Shown one piece after another: positions 41,189-50,880 of a DNA stretch of 64,000 nucleotides. Below the pieces are notes generated by a model. It made no database searches and was not told the DNA's origin. It worked only from the letters and a program-made list of their open reading frames with translations. How positions within the stretch are numbered: position 1 is the stretch's first letter; each line of letters opens with the position of its first letter. This DNA comes from an uncultured Pseudomonadales bacterium (GTDB lineage: Bacteria > Pseudomonadota > Gammaproteobacteria > Pseudomonadales > Balneatricaceae), in NCBI GenBank assembly GCA_943787595.1, contig CALSNA010000005.1:310001-374000 (forward strand). Direction: 5' to 3'. The translations under genes were made by a program, and so were the position numbers.

Positions 41189-41989
41189 ATGAGGTTAATC
41201 AAATATATGTACCAAGATAACATAAACCGATACGCCTCTATTCTAGTTATGCTATTTGGCCTTACGCACCTAACCCTGGGGTTTGCCATAACCACGCGTC
41301 ATGATATGGATGATGCGAACTATATTGTTGCAGCCGCTAACTACCCCGCACTAGTAACATTATTTGAGCCACACGACTGTACCGCAATACTTGTTCATCC
41401 ATCACACTTATTAACTGTGGCACATTGCACCAATGACCTAAACATTAGTGATCAGCTCACAATTAATGAAAGACACCACCGTATTACTAGAGTAATCAAA
41501 CATCCTAATTGGAAATCGTGGCGCGATGAGTTCGATATTGCATTGATCCGACTGGCCCAGCCTGTCAAGGATGTTAAACCACTGCCAATTTATCGAGACA
41601 ACAACGAACTTGGTTCACTGATTACCCTGGTTGGTCATGGCATGCACGCCAGCGGTCTGCAAGGAGAATCCAAGGCTGACAACGATGGTCAATTGCGTCG
41701 AGCAACCAATCGGGTCTCTGCCGTCAATGATCACTTTATAGAGATTATCTTTGAGCATCCTGGCGAATCTGGAATCACCAGCCTTGAAGGGATTGGTATC
41801 GCAGGTGACAGTGGCTGTCCCGCCTTTATTGATATCAATAACGTGCCACATATTGCAGGCTTGAATGCTTATGGTGAAGAAAGTGATGATGCCATCATAG
41901 GACAATATGGCACTCGAGATTACCAGACTCGGATTTCTCAATATCTTGGCTGGCTGGACAGCTTGATCAACCTACCCACACCTCACTAA
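41189..41989 (+). CDS. Trypsin-like serine protease (S1 family), probably secreted
   Basis: 266 residues with a hydrophobic N-terminal segment (ILVMLFGLTHLTLGFA) that could be a signal peptide. ATG 41189 and ATG 41207 are both possible. The catalytic triad is complete: His in LLTVAHCTND, Asp in DEFDIALIRLAQPV and Ser in AGDSGCPAFIDI. The GxSG environment and C-terminal IAGLNAYGEE strand fit chymotrypsin fold. No PDZ domain, so it is not DegP-like. Such single-domain secreted proteases occur in vibrios and other marine bacteria. Substrate unknown. Intact and monocistronic. Confidence 0.87.
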   Translation: MRLIKYMYQDNINRYASILVMLFGLTHLTLGFAITTRHDMDDANYIVAAANYPALVTLFEPHDCTAILVHPSHLLTVAHCTNDLNISDQLTINERHHRITRVIKHPNWKSWRDEFDIALIRLAQPVKDVKPLPIYRDNNELGSLITLVGHGMHASGLQGESKADNDGQLRRATNRVSAVNDHFIEIIFEHPGESGITSLEGIGIAGDSGCPAFIDINNVPHIAGLNAYGEESDDAIIGQYGTRDYQTRISQYLGWLDSLINLPTPH

Positions 41990-42340
41990 AGGAAAGCTAC
42001 AACATAGTCCAACAAAATATCTGATACACTACTTTGCTCAATTTTCTTGGTCACAAGTAGTGATAAATGTCTGTCATAATTCAAGCAAGCTATGCTTAAT
42101 TATTGTAATTTTTAGTTATGCAGAAGATGCTGATAATCAGTCGAAAAATACCGCAATAAATTCTGTTTCAAATCCGTTTTGTAACAATTTAAAGCTTAAA
42201 AAACTTTCTTTTATTAATTAAATGTGTTTTATTATATTTTTGTTGCCAATAAATCAGTATGTCATAATAGTTTCATAAATAAAGATGAAATTACACGATA
42301 ATACCTATCCTTATTAACTAATAATTACAAGGAATCGACT
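41990..42340. other. Intergenic region upstream of hpf
   Basis: AT-rich, no gene. ACAAGGAATC directly before 42341 gives the hpf ribosome binding site. The promoter could not be fixed. Confidence 0.4.
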
Positions 42341-42688
42341 ATGCAATTGAATATTACTGCCCGACATAATACTAAAGCGTCAGATTCTGTTAAGCAACGT
42401 ATCACCAATAAGCTAAAGAAAAACGAAAGTCACTTCAGCCACATCACTAATATTCAAGTCACTATTGATAAAAATAATAATTCAGAAACTGCCGAAGCTA
42501 CTTTACACTTAGACACAGGTAGAGAAATATTTGCCAAAGCTAGTGGCGGTAATTTATACGCTGCCATTGATTCACTTAGCAACAAAATTAACCGTCAATT
42601 ACAAAAAGCCAAGTCAAAAATCAAGACCCGACCATCTGATTCAGCTAAACGAAGTCAATCCATGCTGGATGATGAAGCGTTTGCCTAA
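42341..42688 (+). CDS. hpf: Short ribosome hibernation-promoting factor
   Basis: 115 residues. MQLNITARHNTKASDSVKQR, HITNIQVTIDKNNNSETAEA and AAIDSLSNKINRQLQKAKSK match the HPF/YfiA fold that binds the 30S decoding region and stabilises 100S dimers in stationary phase. It lacks the long C-terminal dimerisation domain, so it is the gammaproteobacterial short form. The gene is alone, not next to rpoN as in many relatives, and is followed by its own terminator. Intact. Confidence 0.9.
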   Translation: MQLNITARHNTKASDSVKQRITNKLKKNESHFSHITNIQVTIDKNNNSETAEATLHLDTGREIFAKASGGNLYAAIDSLSNKINRQLQKAKSKIKTRPSDSAKRSQSMLDDEAFA

Positions 42689-42704
42689 TTAATAAAGTTC
42701 AGTC

Positions 42705-42734
42705 AAAAGGCCGCAATTATGCGGCCTTTTTTTT
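42705..42734 (+). terminator. Rho-independent terminator after hpf
   Basis: AAAAGGCCGC and GCGGCCTTTT pair perfectly around the loop AATTAT and end in a run of eight T residues. Confidence 0.93.
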
Positions 42735-42953
42735 AGTTAGCACTGAGCCAAAAAAAATCTTTTGTATCTATTATGTATTGATGATGTACAAAAAAATCAA
42801 TGTTATATCATCGGCCGATTTGAGTAACTTAACGCACAGCATCATACACGTAAAGCACGTTTAGATACAGTGACAAACGATACGCGTATAGCTTACTCAA
42901 TGATGTGCTTTAGGTTGTCTTACAGACCAGCATTAACGTCCTGCCCACGTAAG

Positions 42954-43544
42954 TCAATTGCATGCTTTTAACTGCAGGAAATTACTGAATAATTGATGGC
43001 CATGCTCACTGAGAACAGATTCAGGATGAAACTGAACCCCCTCAATATCCATATAGCGATGGCGTACCCCCATAATAGCCTCCATGTTGCCCTGGTTGTC
43101 TTGAGTCCAGGCAGTAACTTCCAGGGTCTTGGGTAGGCTAGCAGGATCAAGTACCAAAGAATGATAACGAGTAGCCTGAAAAGGTTGTTGTAAGCCCCGA
43201 AAAATGCCTTGATTGTTATGCTGAACCAAAGAAACCTTGCCATGCATGACCTGATTGGCGCGCATCACTCGGGCACCAAATAGCTGACCAATGGCCTGGT
43301 GACCGAGACAGATTCCCAATATTGGTAGATGACCAGCAAAGTACTCAATGGTATCCAGGGAAATACCTGCTTTGTGAGGATCACAAGGGCCAGGAGAAAT
43401 CACCAAATGTGAGGGACATAAGGCCATAATGCCATCTAAATCAATGGCATCATTGCGGTAAATTTTCACCTCAGCACCCAATTCACTCAGATACATGGCT
43501 ACATTGTGAGTAAAGGAATCGTAATTATCGATTATCAACAGCAT
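42954..43544 (-). CDS. Anthranilate/4-aminobenzoate synthase glutamine amidotransferase
   Basis: 196-residue class I amidotransferase supplying ammonia to TrpE or PabB. Motifs: [28 protein letters not shown], the nucleophile cysteine in [16 protein letters not shown] and the His/Glu of [15 protein letters not shown]. Length is normal. TrpG and PabA cannot be separated by sequence alone, and no trpE, trpD, trpC or pabB is adjacent, so it may serve folate synthesis (PabA) or both pathways. Intact. Confidence 0.9.
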   Translation of the reverse strand: MLLIIDNYDSFTHNVAMYLSELGAEVKIYRNDAIDLDGIMALCPSHLVISPGPCDPHKAGISLDTIEYFAGHLPILGICLGHQAIGQLFGARVMRANQVMHGKVSLVQHNNQGIFRGLQQPFQATRYHSLVLDPASLPKTLEVTAWTQDNQGNMEAIMGVRHRYMDIEGVQFHPESVLSEHGHQLFSNFLQLKACN

Positions 43545-44060
43545 TTTAATCTTGGCCCTACTGCGTTAAGCATTGATGGTTTAACACCAAAACCAGCCGT
43601 GTTTTGCTACTAAAAATTGCATTCATAATCAAACTAATCATTATCTAGACTACCACCAATAGGTATTGCTGGGCAATTATCTTACATGATGGCAAGTATT
43701 CCTAACGCCTCTCAACCACTATAGATAAATCAATAGCATTCGACATACTTGTAATTATAAAATATGATTGTAATTATACTCACCTGCAAATTGGTCCAAT
43801 ATTTATGAAACATCTTTACTAGCCAGTATGGCCATTTGCATCGTCTGCATTTCCCATCTAAATCAAACCCTGTATAATCTACTACAAAAGATGGTCTGCA
43901 ATGTTTCTAGACGAAAAACCAATAACCCATAGCTGAAATAAGCGAGAGTCAAAATCAATCTCAAAAATCATCCATCAACCAACCGAATTACTCCAACTGT
44001 GCAACCTGTATCCCAGGCCACCCCATCTTAATAGCCTGCGGGTCTATACAGGACTGATTT
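43545..44060. other. Divergent intergenic region, amidotransferase to ABC transporter
   Basis: No gene seen. AGGACTG precedes the first transporter start. Promoters for both directions are expected here. Confidence 0.4.
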
Positions 44061-44843
44061 ATGATTAAAGTGGATTCAGTAAACAAGTACTTCGGTGGTG
44101 TTCAAGCCGTTAATAACGTTTCTATTGAAGTAACACAAGGCTCAATTACCGGCCTCATCGGGCCTAATGGTGCCGGCAAAACGACTTTGTTTAATATGAT
44201 CGCCGGTAATATTACACCTTCATCGGGCAACATATATCTTGACAATGAAGATATTACCGGCCTGCCGCCCCATGAGCTATTCCACAAGGGCCTATTGCGC
44301 ACTTTCCAGATCGCCCATGAATTTGAGACCTTGACAGTTTTGGAAAATTTAATGATGGTACCTGGTAACCAGTCTGGTGAACACCTAACGGGGGCCTGGT
44401 TCCGTCCCACACAAGTACGACAGGAAGAAGCTCGTATCCGTCAAAAAGCAATGGAAGTGATTGAGTTTCTCAATTTAAAGCATATTGCCCAAGAGTTAGC
44501 TGGCAACCTGTCTGGTGGGCAAAAGAAACTACTGGAATTAGGGCGTACGATGATGGTCGATGCTAAAGTCGTATTGCTGGATGAAGTTGGTGCTGGTGTT
44601 AATCGTTCGTTACTAAAAGAAATAGGCAATGCTATCGTGCGCCTTAATCAGGAAAAAAACTATACATTCTGCATGATTGAGCATGATATGGACTTCATTG
44701 GCCGACTGTGTGATCCAGTTATCGTGATGGCAGAAGGTAAATTAATGACTCAGGGGACTGCTATGCAGGTAACTCAAAACGAAGCAGTTATTGATGCCTA
44801 CCTTGGCCGTGGTTTAAAAAATCAGGTGGACGTCACTACATGA
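44061..44843 (+). CDS. livG: Branched-chain amino acid/urea-type ABC transporter, ATPase LivG-like
   Basis: 260 residues of the HAAT-family ATPase. Walker A GPNGAGKTTLFNMIAG, Q-loop region TFQIAHEFETLTVLENLMMV, ABC signature LSGGQKKLLELGRTMM, Walker B VVLLDEVGAGV and the switch His in CMIEHDMDFIG are all present. LivG length and the C-terminal VIDAYLGRG ending are typical. First of four overlapping genes in the order G-F-H-M; ATGA overlap with the next. The transported compound is unknown; branched-chain or aromatic amino acids are possible. Intact. Confidence 0.88.
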   Translation: MIKVDSVNKYFGGVQAVNNVSIEVTQGSITGLIGPNGAGKTTLFNMIAGNITPSSGNIYLDNEDITGLPPHELFHKGLLRTFQIAHEFETLTVLENLMMVPGNQSGEHLTGAWFRPTQVRQEEARIRQKAMEVIEFLNLKHIAQELAGNLSGGQKKLLELGRTMMVDAKVVLLDEVGAGVNRSLLKEIGNAIVRLNQEKNYTFCMIEHDMDFIGRLCDPVIVMAEGKLMTQGTAMQVTQNEAVIDAYLGRGLKNQVDVTT

Positions 44844-45547
44844 TTTATCTAACAGCTGAAAACATGACCGGGGGCTATGGCGCCACTGATATACTTAATG
44901 GCTGCTCCATCAGTGTGGATCGGGGTGAAATAGCAGTTATTGTAGGCCCCAACGGTGCTGGCAAGTCCACCGCAATGAAAGCCATGCTGGGGATGTTAAA
45001 ACTGCGAAAAGGCCAGATCACGCTGGATAACCGAGATATTACGGCATTATCTCCCCAGGCCCGAGTTAGTGTAGGTATCGCATTTGTTCCCCAAACTAAT
45101 AATGTTTTTACCGGTATGACGGTAGAAGAAAACTTAGAAATGGGAGCCTACCTGCGTCACGATCACAATATTCACCAAACCATTGAAGAAATCTACCAGC
45201 TTTTCCCCATTTTGGGAAAAAAAAGGCGCCAAAATGCAGGTGAGTTATCTGGGGGGCAACGACAACAAGTTGCCGTTGGGAGAGCTATGATGACTCAGCC
45301 CAGTGTATTGATGCTGGATGAACCCACGGCCGGAGTGTCCCCTATTGTTATGGATGAACTGTTTGACCGTATCCTGGAAGTTAAGCAAACTGGCGTAGCT
45401 ATCCTGATGGTTGAGCAAAATGCTGCGCAAGCACTAAATATTGCCGACAAGGGTTATGTACTTGTTAACGGTACTAACAAGCATACAGGTAATGGCGAAG
45501 AACTACTGGCTAATCCGGTAGTGCGCCGTACCTTTCTGGGAGGTTGA
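44840..45547 (+). CDS. livF: Branched-chain amino acid-type ABC transporter, ATPase LivF-like
   Basis: 235 residues. Walker A GPNGAGKSTAMKAMLG, GIAFVPQTNNVFTGMTVEEN with the Q-loop Gln, signature LSGGQRQQVAVGRAMM, Walker B VLMLDEPTAGVSP and switch His replaced by Gln in MVEQNAAQALNIAD, as normal for LivF. It overlaps the LivG gene by four bases. Partner ATPase of the same importer. Intact. Confidence 0.88.
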   Translation: MIYLTAENMTGGYGATDILNGCSISVDRGEIAVIVGPNGAGKSTAMKAMLGMLKLRKGQITLDNRDITALSPQARVSVGIAFVPQTNNVFTGMTVEENLEMGAYLRHDHNIHQTIEEIYQLFPILGKKRRQNAGELSGGQRQQVAVGRAMMTQPSVLMLDEPTAGVSPIVMDELFDRILEVKQTGVAILMVEQNAAQALNIADKGYVLVNGTNKHTGNGEELLANPVVRRTFLGG

Positions 45548-45551
45548 GTTA

Positions 45552-46577
45552 ATGCTTGAATTAACTGATATCATCAACGCATTAGTGCTACTTTCTAACT
45601 TTGTACTCATTCCAGCTTTATCCTACGGTTCCCAATTAGCTATGGGGGCATTGGGAATTACTCTGGTATATGGTGTGCTGCGTTTCTCCAATTTTGCCCA
45701 TGGGGATTTGATGGCTTTCGGCACTATGTTGACTATTCTGTTGACATGGTGGCTACAGTCTATAGGAATTTCACTGGGTGCTTTTCCTACTGCCCTTTTA
45801 GCACTACCATTTGCCATTTTAGGTGCGATCGCCTTAAGCCTAATCTTTGACAAATCAGTCTACCAGTTCTACCGAAACCAAAAAAGCTCACCAGTCATCT
45901 TTGTCATCGTCTCTACCGGTGTGATGTTCATGATGAATGCCATTGTGCGATTGATCATTGGCCCCAATGATCAACGGTTCTTCGATGGTACTAAATTCAT
46001 TATTCATCCTAGGGAATTTAAAGACTTTACTGGCCTGAGTGAAGGACTAGCCATAAAGTCTACGCAACTGCTGACTGTGGTAATTACACTGGTTACTGTA
46101 ATCGCCCTGTTCTGGTTTCTGCAAAAAACCCGTACCGGCAAGTCCATGCGCGCTTATTCTGATAATGAAGATCTAGCACTGCTATCAGGTATCAACCCCA
46201 ATAAGGTAATCTGGATCACTTGGATCATTGTAGCAGCTCTAGCAACCACCGCTGGTACCCTATACGGACTCGACAAGAGTTTTAAACCTTTTACTTACTT
46301 TATGTTGCTATTGCCCATGTTTGCGTCTGCTATCCTAGGTGGTATCGGTAATCCAATTGGTGCTGTAGTGGGTGGTTATGTAATTGCCTTTTCAGAAGTA
46401 CTCGTAACTTACGCCTATAAAAAGTTTCTAATTTACTTGCTACCAGAGTTCATGGAACCCCGCGGTCTGGCTCAGTTTCTCTCCACAGATTATAAATTTG
46501 CAGTCTCGTTCATTATTCTGGTGGTGGTATTGTTAATCCGGCCTACCGGCATTTTCAAAGGGAAAACAATACGATGA
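45552..46577 (+). CDS. livH: Branched-chain amino acid-type ABC transporter permease LivH-like
   Basis: 341 residues with about eight membrane helices. YGSQLAMGALGITLVYGVLR and FSNFAHGDLMAFGTM show the conserved FAHG(D)LM motif of LivH. The ATPase-coupling region near AYSDNEDLALLSGINPNKVI and the glycine-rich AILGGIGNPIGAVVGG segment follow. It sits between the ATPase genes and livM and overlaps livM by four bases. It is somewhat longer than E. coli LivH. Intact. Confidence 0.88.
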   Translation: MLELTDIINALVLLSNFVLIPALSYGSQLAMGALGITLVYGVLRFSNFAHGDLMAFGTMLTILLTWWLQSIGISLGAFPTALLALPFAILGAIALSLIFDKSVYQFYRNQKSSPVIFVIVSTGVMFMMNAIVRLIIGPNDQRFFDGTKFIIHPREFKDFTGLSEGLAIKSTQLLTVVITLVTVIALFWFLQKTRTGKSMRAYSDNEDLALLSGINPNKVIWITWIIVAALATTAGTLYGLDKSFKPFTYFMLLLPMFASAILGGIGNPIGAVVGGYVIAFSEVLVTYAYKKFLIYLLPEFMEPRGLAQFLSTDYKFAVSFIILVVVLLIRPTGIFKGKTIR

Positions 46578-47962
46578 AGAACTTGTTAAACGAGAATATC
46601 CGCGCTCCTTTGGCATTTGCCATGATGGCTTTACTGTTACTGTTCGTAGGTGTTAGCCAATCATGGTCAGTAGCACTATCGATCTTCAATTTGTGTCTAA
46701 TCTCCGCCATTATGTCATTGGGCGTCAATATTCAGTGGGGTTATGCTGGCCTGTTAAATCTGGGAGTCATGGGGTTTACTGCGTTAGGTGGAGTAGCTGC
46801 AGTTTTAATTTCTCAAGCACCCGTAGCCGAGGCATGGACTGCTGGCGGGCAAAATATTCTGATTAGCTTAGCTCTAGCTATTGTGACAATAGTTATCTGC
46901 TTACAGGTTAAACGCCGCGTCACTAACATTTGGTTCCGCAGATCGGCATTAGGAATCACCTTAATAATCGGTTATCTAGCCATTAATCATTTTTATGCTC
47001 CTGGAGTTAAAGCAATTGAAGCTGTAGAGCCAGCGACTAAAGGGTTTTTAGGCGGTTTTGGTCTGCCTATTATATTGTCTTGGGCCGTAGGTGGAATGCT
47101 AGCCGCTGCCATAGCCCTAGTGGTCGGGAAAATCACCTTGGGTTTAAGAGCTGACTACCTGGCCATTGCTACATTGGGAATTTCAGAAATTATTATTGCT
47201 GTCCTTAAAAATGAAGACTGGTTAACACGCGGAGTTAAAAATGTAGCTGGTTTAGTTCGACCAGTACCCTACGAGCTTGACTTACAAAGAAGTGCTTGGT
47301 TTTCGGATGGCGTACGCTGGATATATAGCACCAAGTTGGACAAGCTGTCCGAGATTGGACAAGAAAAACTGCTACATGATCTAGTTATCCAGAATTCCAG
47401 CATATTTGTCAAACTTTGTTACTCTGGTTTATTTACCTCAGTGCTTTTAATCTTGCTTATACTCAGTATCAAGGCTCTAAACTCCCCTTGGGGACGTATG
47501 ATGCGTGCTATTCGTGATAACGAGGAAGCTGCTAACGCCATGGGTAAAAATATAGTAAAGCAACATCTGCAAGTATTTATTCTAGGCAGTGCAGTAGTGG
47601 GCATTGCGGGGGCCATGCTAGTTACCTTGGATGGTCAGTTTACACCTGCAAGTTATCAACCGTTAAGATTCACCTTCCTAATCTGGCTCATGGTCATCAT
47701 TGGCGGTAGTGGTAATAACCTAGGCGCTGTATTTGGTGGTTTTTTTATCTGGTTTATGTGGGTTGAATTAGAGCCTTTATCTATCTTCTTGATGAACCTA
47801 ATAACAGCCAATATGGATGGAGTCAGTGTTATAAAAACCCACCTGATTAACAGTGCACCTCATTTGAGGTTATTTATGATGGGGTTGGTTCTATTACTTA
47901 CCATGCGCTTTATGCCTAAAGGCTTTATTCCAGAAAAGACCCGATTGCATTCAATCTCATAA
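46574..47962 (+). CDS. livM: Branched-chain amino acid-type ABC transporter permease LivM-like
   Basis: 462 residues, about ten membrane helices. SLGVNIQWGYAGLLNLGVMG is the LivM N-terminal signature. ADYLAIATLGISEIIIAVLK and WGRMMRAIRDNEEAANAMGK are the coupling segments, and the glycine-rich IGGSGNNLGAVFGG closes the core. A hydrophilic insertion of about 60 residues after VPYELDLQRSAW makes it longer than E. coli LivM. Last gene of the cluster; no clear terminator follows. The matching binding-protein gene is about 10 kb away on the other strand. Intact. Confidence 0.87.
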   Translation: MKNLLNENIRAPLAFAMMALLLLFVGVSQSWSVALSIFNLCLISAIMSLGVNIQWGYAGLLNLGVMGFTALGGVAAVLISQAPVAEAWTAGGQNILISLALAIVTIVICLQVKRRVTNIWFRRSALGITLIIGYLAINHFYAPGVKAIEAVEPATKGFLGGFGLPIILSWAVGGMLAAAIALVVGKITLGLRADYLAIATLGISEIIIAVLKNEDWLTRGVKNVAGLVRPVPYELDLQRSAWFSDGVRWIYSTKLDKLSEIGQEKLLHDLVIQNSSIFVKLCYSGLFTSVLLILLILSIKALNSPWGRMMRAIRDNEEAANAMGKNIVKQHLQVFILGSAVVGIAGAMLVTLDGQFTPASYQPLRFTFLIWLMVIIGGSGNNLGAVFGGFFIWFMWVELEPLSIFLMNLITANMDGVSVIKTHLINSAPHLRLFMMGLVLLLTMRFMPKGFIPEKTRLHSIS

Positions 47963-48888
47963 ATATCTAGATTAGCGGAAAAATACACCGTATGAATTTT
48001 TTTATTATCTAAATTACTTTACCAAATAACTAAAGTGTCAGAACTCTAATTATAACGTTTTTAGTATTAATTTAACTGATCAGTTCAACAAGCTAGAGAA
48101 CAAATTTTAATAAAGAACTGGCAGTGTTTTAAAGTGATAACTCTAGAGCCATGTTGAATGAATGAACTTATTTCGTAGAACAAATAGATGCCGGTGAACT
48201 AGCAACTTAAGTATTTCCATAGGACAGACTCTAATTTACATGATTACCAAAATGGAAAGTATACAAGTACCAGCTGCTCATTCTAGCTTATCCACGACAA
48301 TTAAATATTAAAATCAATGTCAAATCATGTCAGCAAATTACTACTGCAGATGCACATTTAATTATTTTTACTCTAATAAATAATAATTTAAAAAAATGAG
48401 CTGATGACTAGCTTCGCTCTTCAATAAAAATTTATCTCTTGTGGTTTAAATTACATAATTATCATAAAAATTATGGGTGTTCCGGGCATAGTGTCTTGTA
48501 GTTCTAAGTGGTTCCAACATAACTGACTCATTTACCTGTTAAGTCACATCGTGGCCACGTCACCTCGGAAACCATATACTTTTTTCTAGCTAAAATGAGC
48601 TATTTCACTGTAAATTCAGAATTCTTGTTATTATCCATGATCCGTATTCAGCAATGATGCTGAAATAAATCATAAACAAACATCATGAATATGTTAAATA
48701 TCTCAAGAAAAATTTAGCCTCAATGAATTATTATTGATACTCTAAAACAGGTGATTTTTATAGTTATAACAAGCAGGATTAGGGTAAAATATGTATTTGA
48801 TATATGAAAATAAATTACTGACACGTAAGTATTAAAATCATGTTCAGCAAAATAGAGTGACTGAATTCATACTTAAGCGAACTCCACT
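47963..48888. other. Long AT-rich region without a gene
   Basis: About 0.9 kb between livM and folD with no gene, RNA or hairpin that I can support. Short frames only; possibly a fully eroded gene. Confidence 0.45.
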
Positions 48889-49770
48889 ATGGCAAAAATT
48901 ATTGAAGGCAAGCGGTGTGCATCTAACCTGAAGATAAAAATCACTAGGCAGGCTAACTACTTGCAAGAAAAACACGGCATTATCCCGGGACTAGCGGTCG
49001 TATTGGTAGGGCAAGATCCCGCTAGCCAAGTTTACGTGCGCAACAAGGGGAAACAGGCTAAAGAATGCGGCATTACCTCTATAGAGCATAAGCTGGACAC
49101 AAATACCAGCGATCAGGAACTGCTGGAATTAATTGCCAAGCTAAACCAAGATCCAGTTGTTAACGGCATACTGGTGCAACTGCCTCTACCCAACCATATT
49201 GACAGCGCCAAGGTTCTCAAGGCCATCGACTCAACCAAAGATGTGGATGGTTTTCATCCTGTAAATGTAGGCTTACTGTCCATCGGTGATAAAGGTATGA
49301 TTCCCTGCACACCCTTAGGCAGCCTAATGTTGCTACAAGAACATCTGGGAGATTTAAGTGGTAAGCATGCGGTGATTATTGGTCGTTCTAATATTGTAGG
49401 CAAGCCCATGTTTAATTTGTTACTACAGCACAACTGTACTGTTACGGTAGCTCATTCTCGTACCTGCAACCTTGAATATACGATCCAATCCGCGGATATC
49501 GTGGTTGCAGCAGTTGGTGTACCTCAACTTATTAAAGGCAGTTGGCTCAAGCCTGGCGCAGTGGTTATTGATGTAGGAATCAACCGAATTAAAACTGCTC
49601 TAGGTACAACCAAGCTTGTGGGTGATGTTGACTTTGACAGTGCAATAGATATTGCAAGTGCCATCACACCTGTACCAGGAGGTGTAGGTCCGATGACCAT
49701 TGCCTGCCTGCTCTACAATACTCTGATAGCTACCTGTCGCCAGCACCAAATCGAGATGTTAACAACATAA
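48889..49770 (+). CDS. folD: Bifunctional methylenetetrahydrofolate dehydrogenase/cyclohydrolase
   Basis: 293 residues, normal size. Interconverts 5,10-methylene- and 10-formyl-tetrahydrofolate with NADP. Motifs: [20 protein letters not shown] (catalytic Lys and Tyr), [30 protein letters not shown], the nucleotide loop [12 protein letters not shown] and the C-terminal [12 protein letters not shown]. Along with formate dehydrogenase it marks one-carbon metabolism. Monocistronic, convergent with the copper chaperone gene, ending at a hairpin. Intact. Confidence 0.96.
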   Translation: MAKIIEGKRCASNLKIKITRQANYLQEKHGIIPGLAVVLVGQDPASQVYVRNKGKQAKECGITSIEHKLDTNTSDQELLELIAKLNQDPVVNGILVQLPLPNHIDSAKVLKAIDSTKDVDGFHPVNVGLLSIGDKGMIPCTPLGSLMLLQEHLGDLSGKHAVIIGRSNIVGKPMFNLLLQHNCTVTVAHSRTCNLEYTIQSADIVVAAVGVPQLIKGSWLKPGAVVIDVGINRIKTALGTTKLVGDVDFDSAIDIASAITPVPGGVGPMTIACLLYNTLIATCRQHQIEMLTT

Positions 49771-49842
49771 CTTATTTCATGATCCCCTTATAAGCTTAGA
49801 TTAAAATGATCAAGTGTAATTGTTAAACTAAGCTCAATCAAA

Positions 49843-49878
49843 GCCAGCATAAACATTCAAGCTAATGTTCATGCTGGC
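49843..49878. terminator. Long hairpin between folD and the copper chaperone gene
   Basis: GCCAGCATAAACATT and AATGTTCATGCTGGC pair over 15 bases with one mismatch, loop CAAGCT. It overlaps the stop codon of the minus-strand gene. A T-rich stretch follows on the plus strand (CTCTTTTT, slightly spaced), so it may act as a bidirectional terminator. Confidence 0.6.
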
Positions 49879-50347
49879 CCTGTCTCTTTTTGCCTGAAAC
49901 ACTCTGTGGATATGCCATAAACTGCTTTACTGGCACTGTTACAGCTAGCTTTCCAGTCTTCTCAAAATGTAGTACCAGGAGGCATGTGTCACCCACCATT
50001 AACGGCTCCTTTAAATCCATAAACATCATATGAATAGTGCCAGAGGACAATTTGACAACCCCAGCAGGAGGTATAACTAGTCCATTGCTCAAGGGTCGCA
50101 TAGACATTACTTCATCAACTATGAGTGTAGAATGCAGTTCAACCGTGACAGCAAGATCTGTCTCAATAGCAATCAGTCGGTCAGACAATACGCCTTTATT
50201 CATAATAGTCATAAAACCGGCTGACATTGACGTGCCAGGTCTAGAGGATTCAATCCATGCATTATCGATATAGAATTGATTTTCAGCTTGCACTGAGCTT
50301 GCAATTAACAATAACCATATTAAGCTTGCTGGCAATTTTCGTAACAT
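49862..50347 (-). CDS. Periplasmic copper chaperone PCu(A)C
   Basis: 161 residues with a clear Sec signal peptide (MLRKLPASLIWLLLIASSVQ, cleavage after VQA). The copper site reads ELHSTLIVDEVMSM, then IHMMFMDL about 22 residues later. This is the H-x10-M and HxM pattern of PCu(A)C proteins, which deliver Cu(I) to cytochrome oxidase. The His-rich end (GQHEH) may also bind copper. No sco or cox gene is adjacent. Intact. Confidence 0.9.
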   Translation of the reverse strand: MLRKLPASLIWLLLIASSVQAENQFYIDNAWIESSRPGTSMSAGFMTIMNKGVLSDRLIAIETDLAVTVELHSTLIVDEVMSMRPLSNGLVIPPAGVVKLSSGTIHMMFMDLKEPLMVGDTCLLVLHFEKTGKLAVTVPVKQFMAYPQSVSGKKRQGQHEH

Positions 50348-50880
50348 ATGAGTCTTATACCCCCTTCAATCCACACAATATCAGTGATATTAAGGTAGTG
50401 AATAACATAAACAATTTATATTTACAATAACCATAAATTTACGCTGTTTAAAACAAAGCCTATAGTGATCAACCCAGCTTTAATAAGATCAATTATCAGC
50501 AATAACCAATGGCAATTTTTTTATACTGTTCAGAGCAATTTGGTTTATAGTATGTATAATTATATGCCATGCTAATTCAGAACTATATTGAAAGCTTAAG
50601 TTTATCGGCTACAGGCTTGGACTTGGACTTGGACTTGGAAGAATTATGCCAGTGTTGGTGAGTGAACTTTAATTTTAATGAATCTATAAGTAATAACTGA
50701 GCAACATTTAACTATAAAATAAATTCAGTCAGGTAGCTATTTCTTTAAGTAAAGGACTCTCTTCTAAATAATATTTTAATAAATAATACTTTGTTTTATT
50801 AAAAATTTTATGAAATAAGAAATAAACAGGAATGACCAGTCAATTTGACTACATCAATATATTGATATGAAATCTAGACC
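50348..50880. repeat. AT-rich intergenic region with a hexamer tandem repeat
   Basis: No gene seen. At 50616-50639 the hexamer CTTGGA is repeated four times without interruption. No clear terminator of the giant gene (ending at 50881) is visible. Confidence 0.5.

Noticed and set aside
48484-48590. IS1-like zinc-finger transposase start on the minus strand
   Set aside because: The short reading with TWPRC has two stops within 25 codons and no second cysteine pair.
50616-50639. CTTGGA tandem repeat as part of a coding gene
   Set aside because: No open frame with start and protein-like context covers it.
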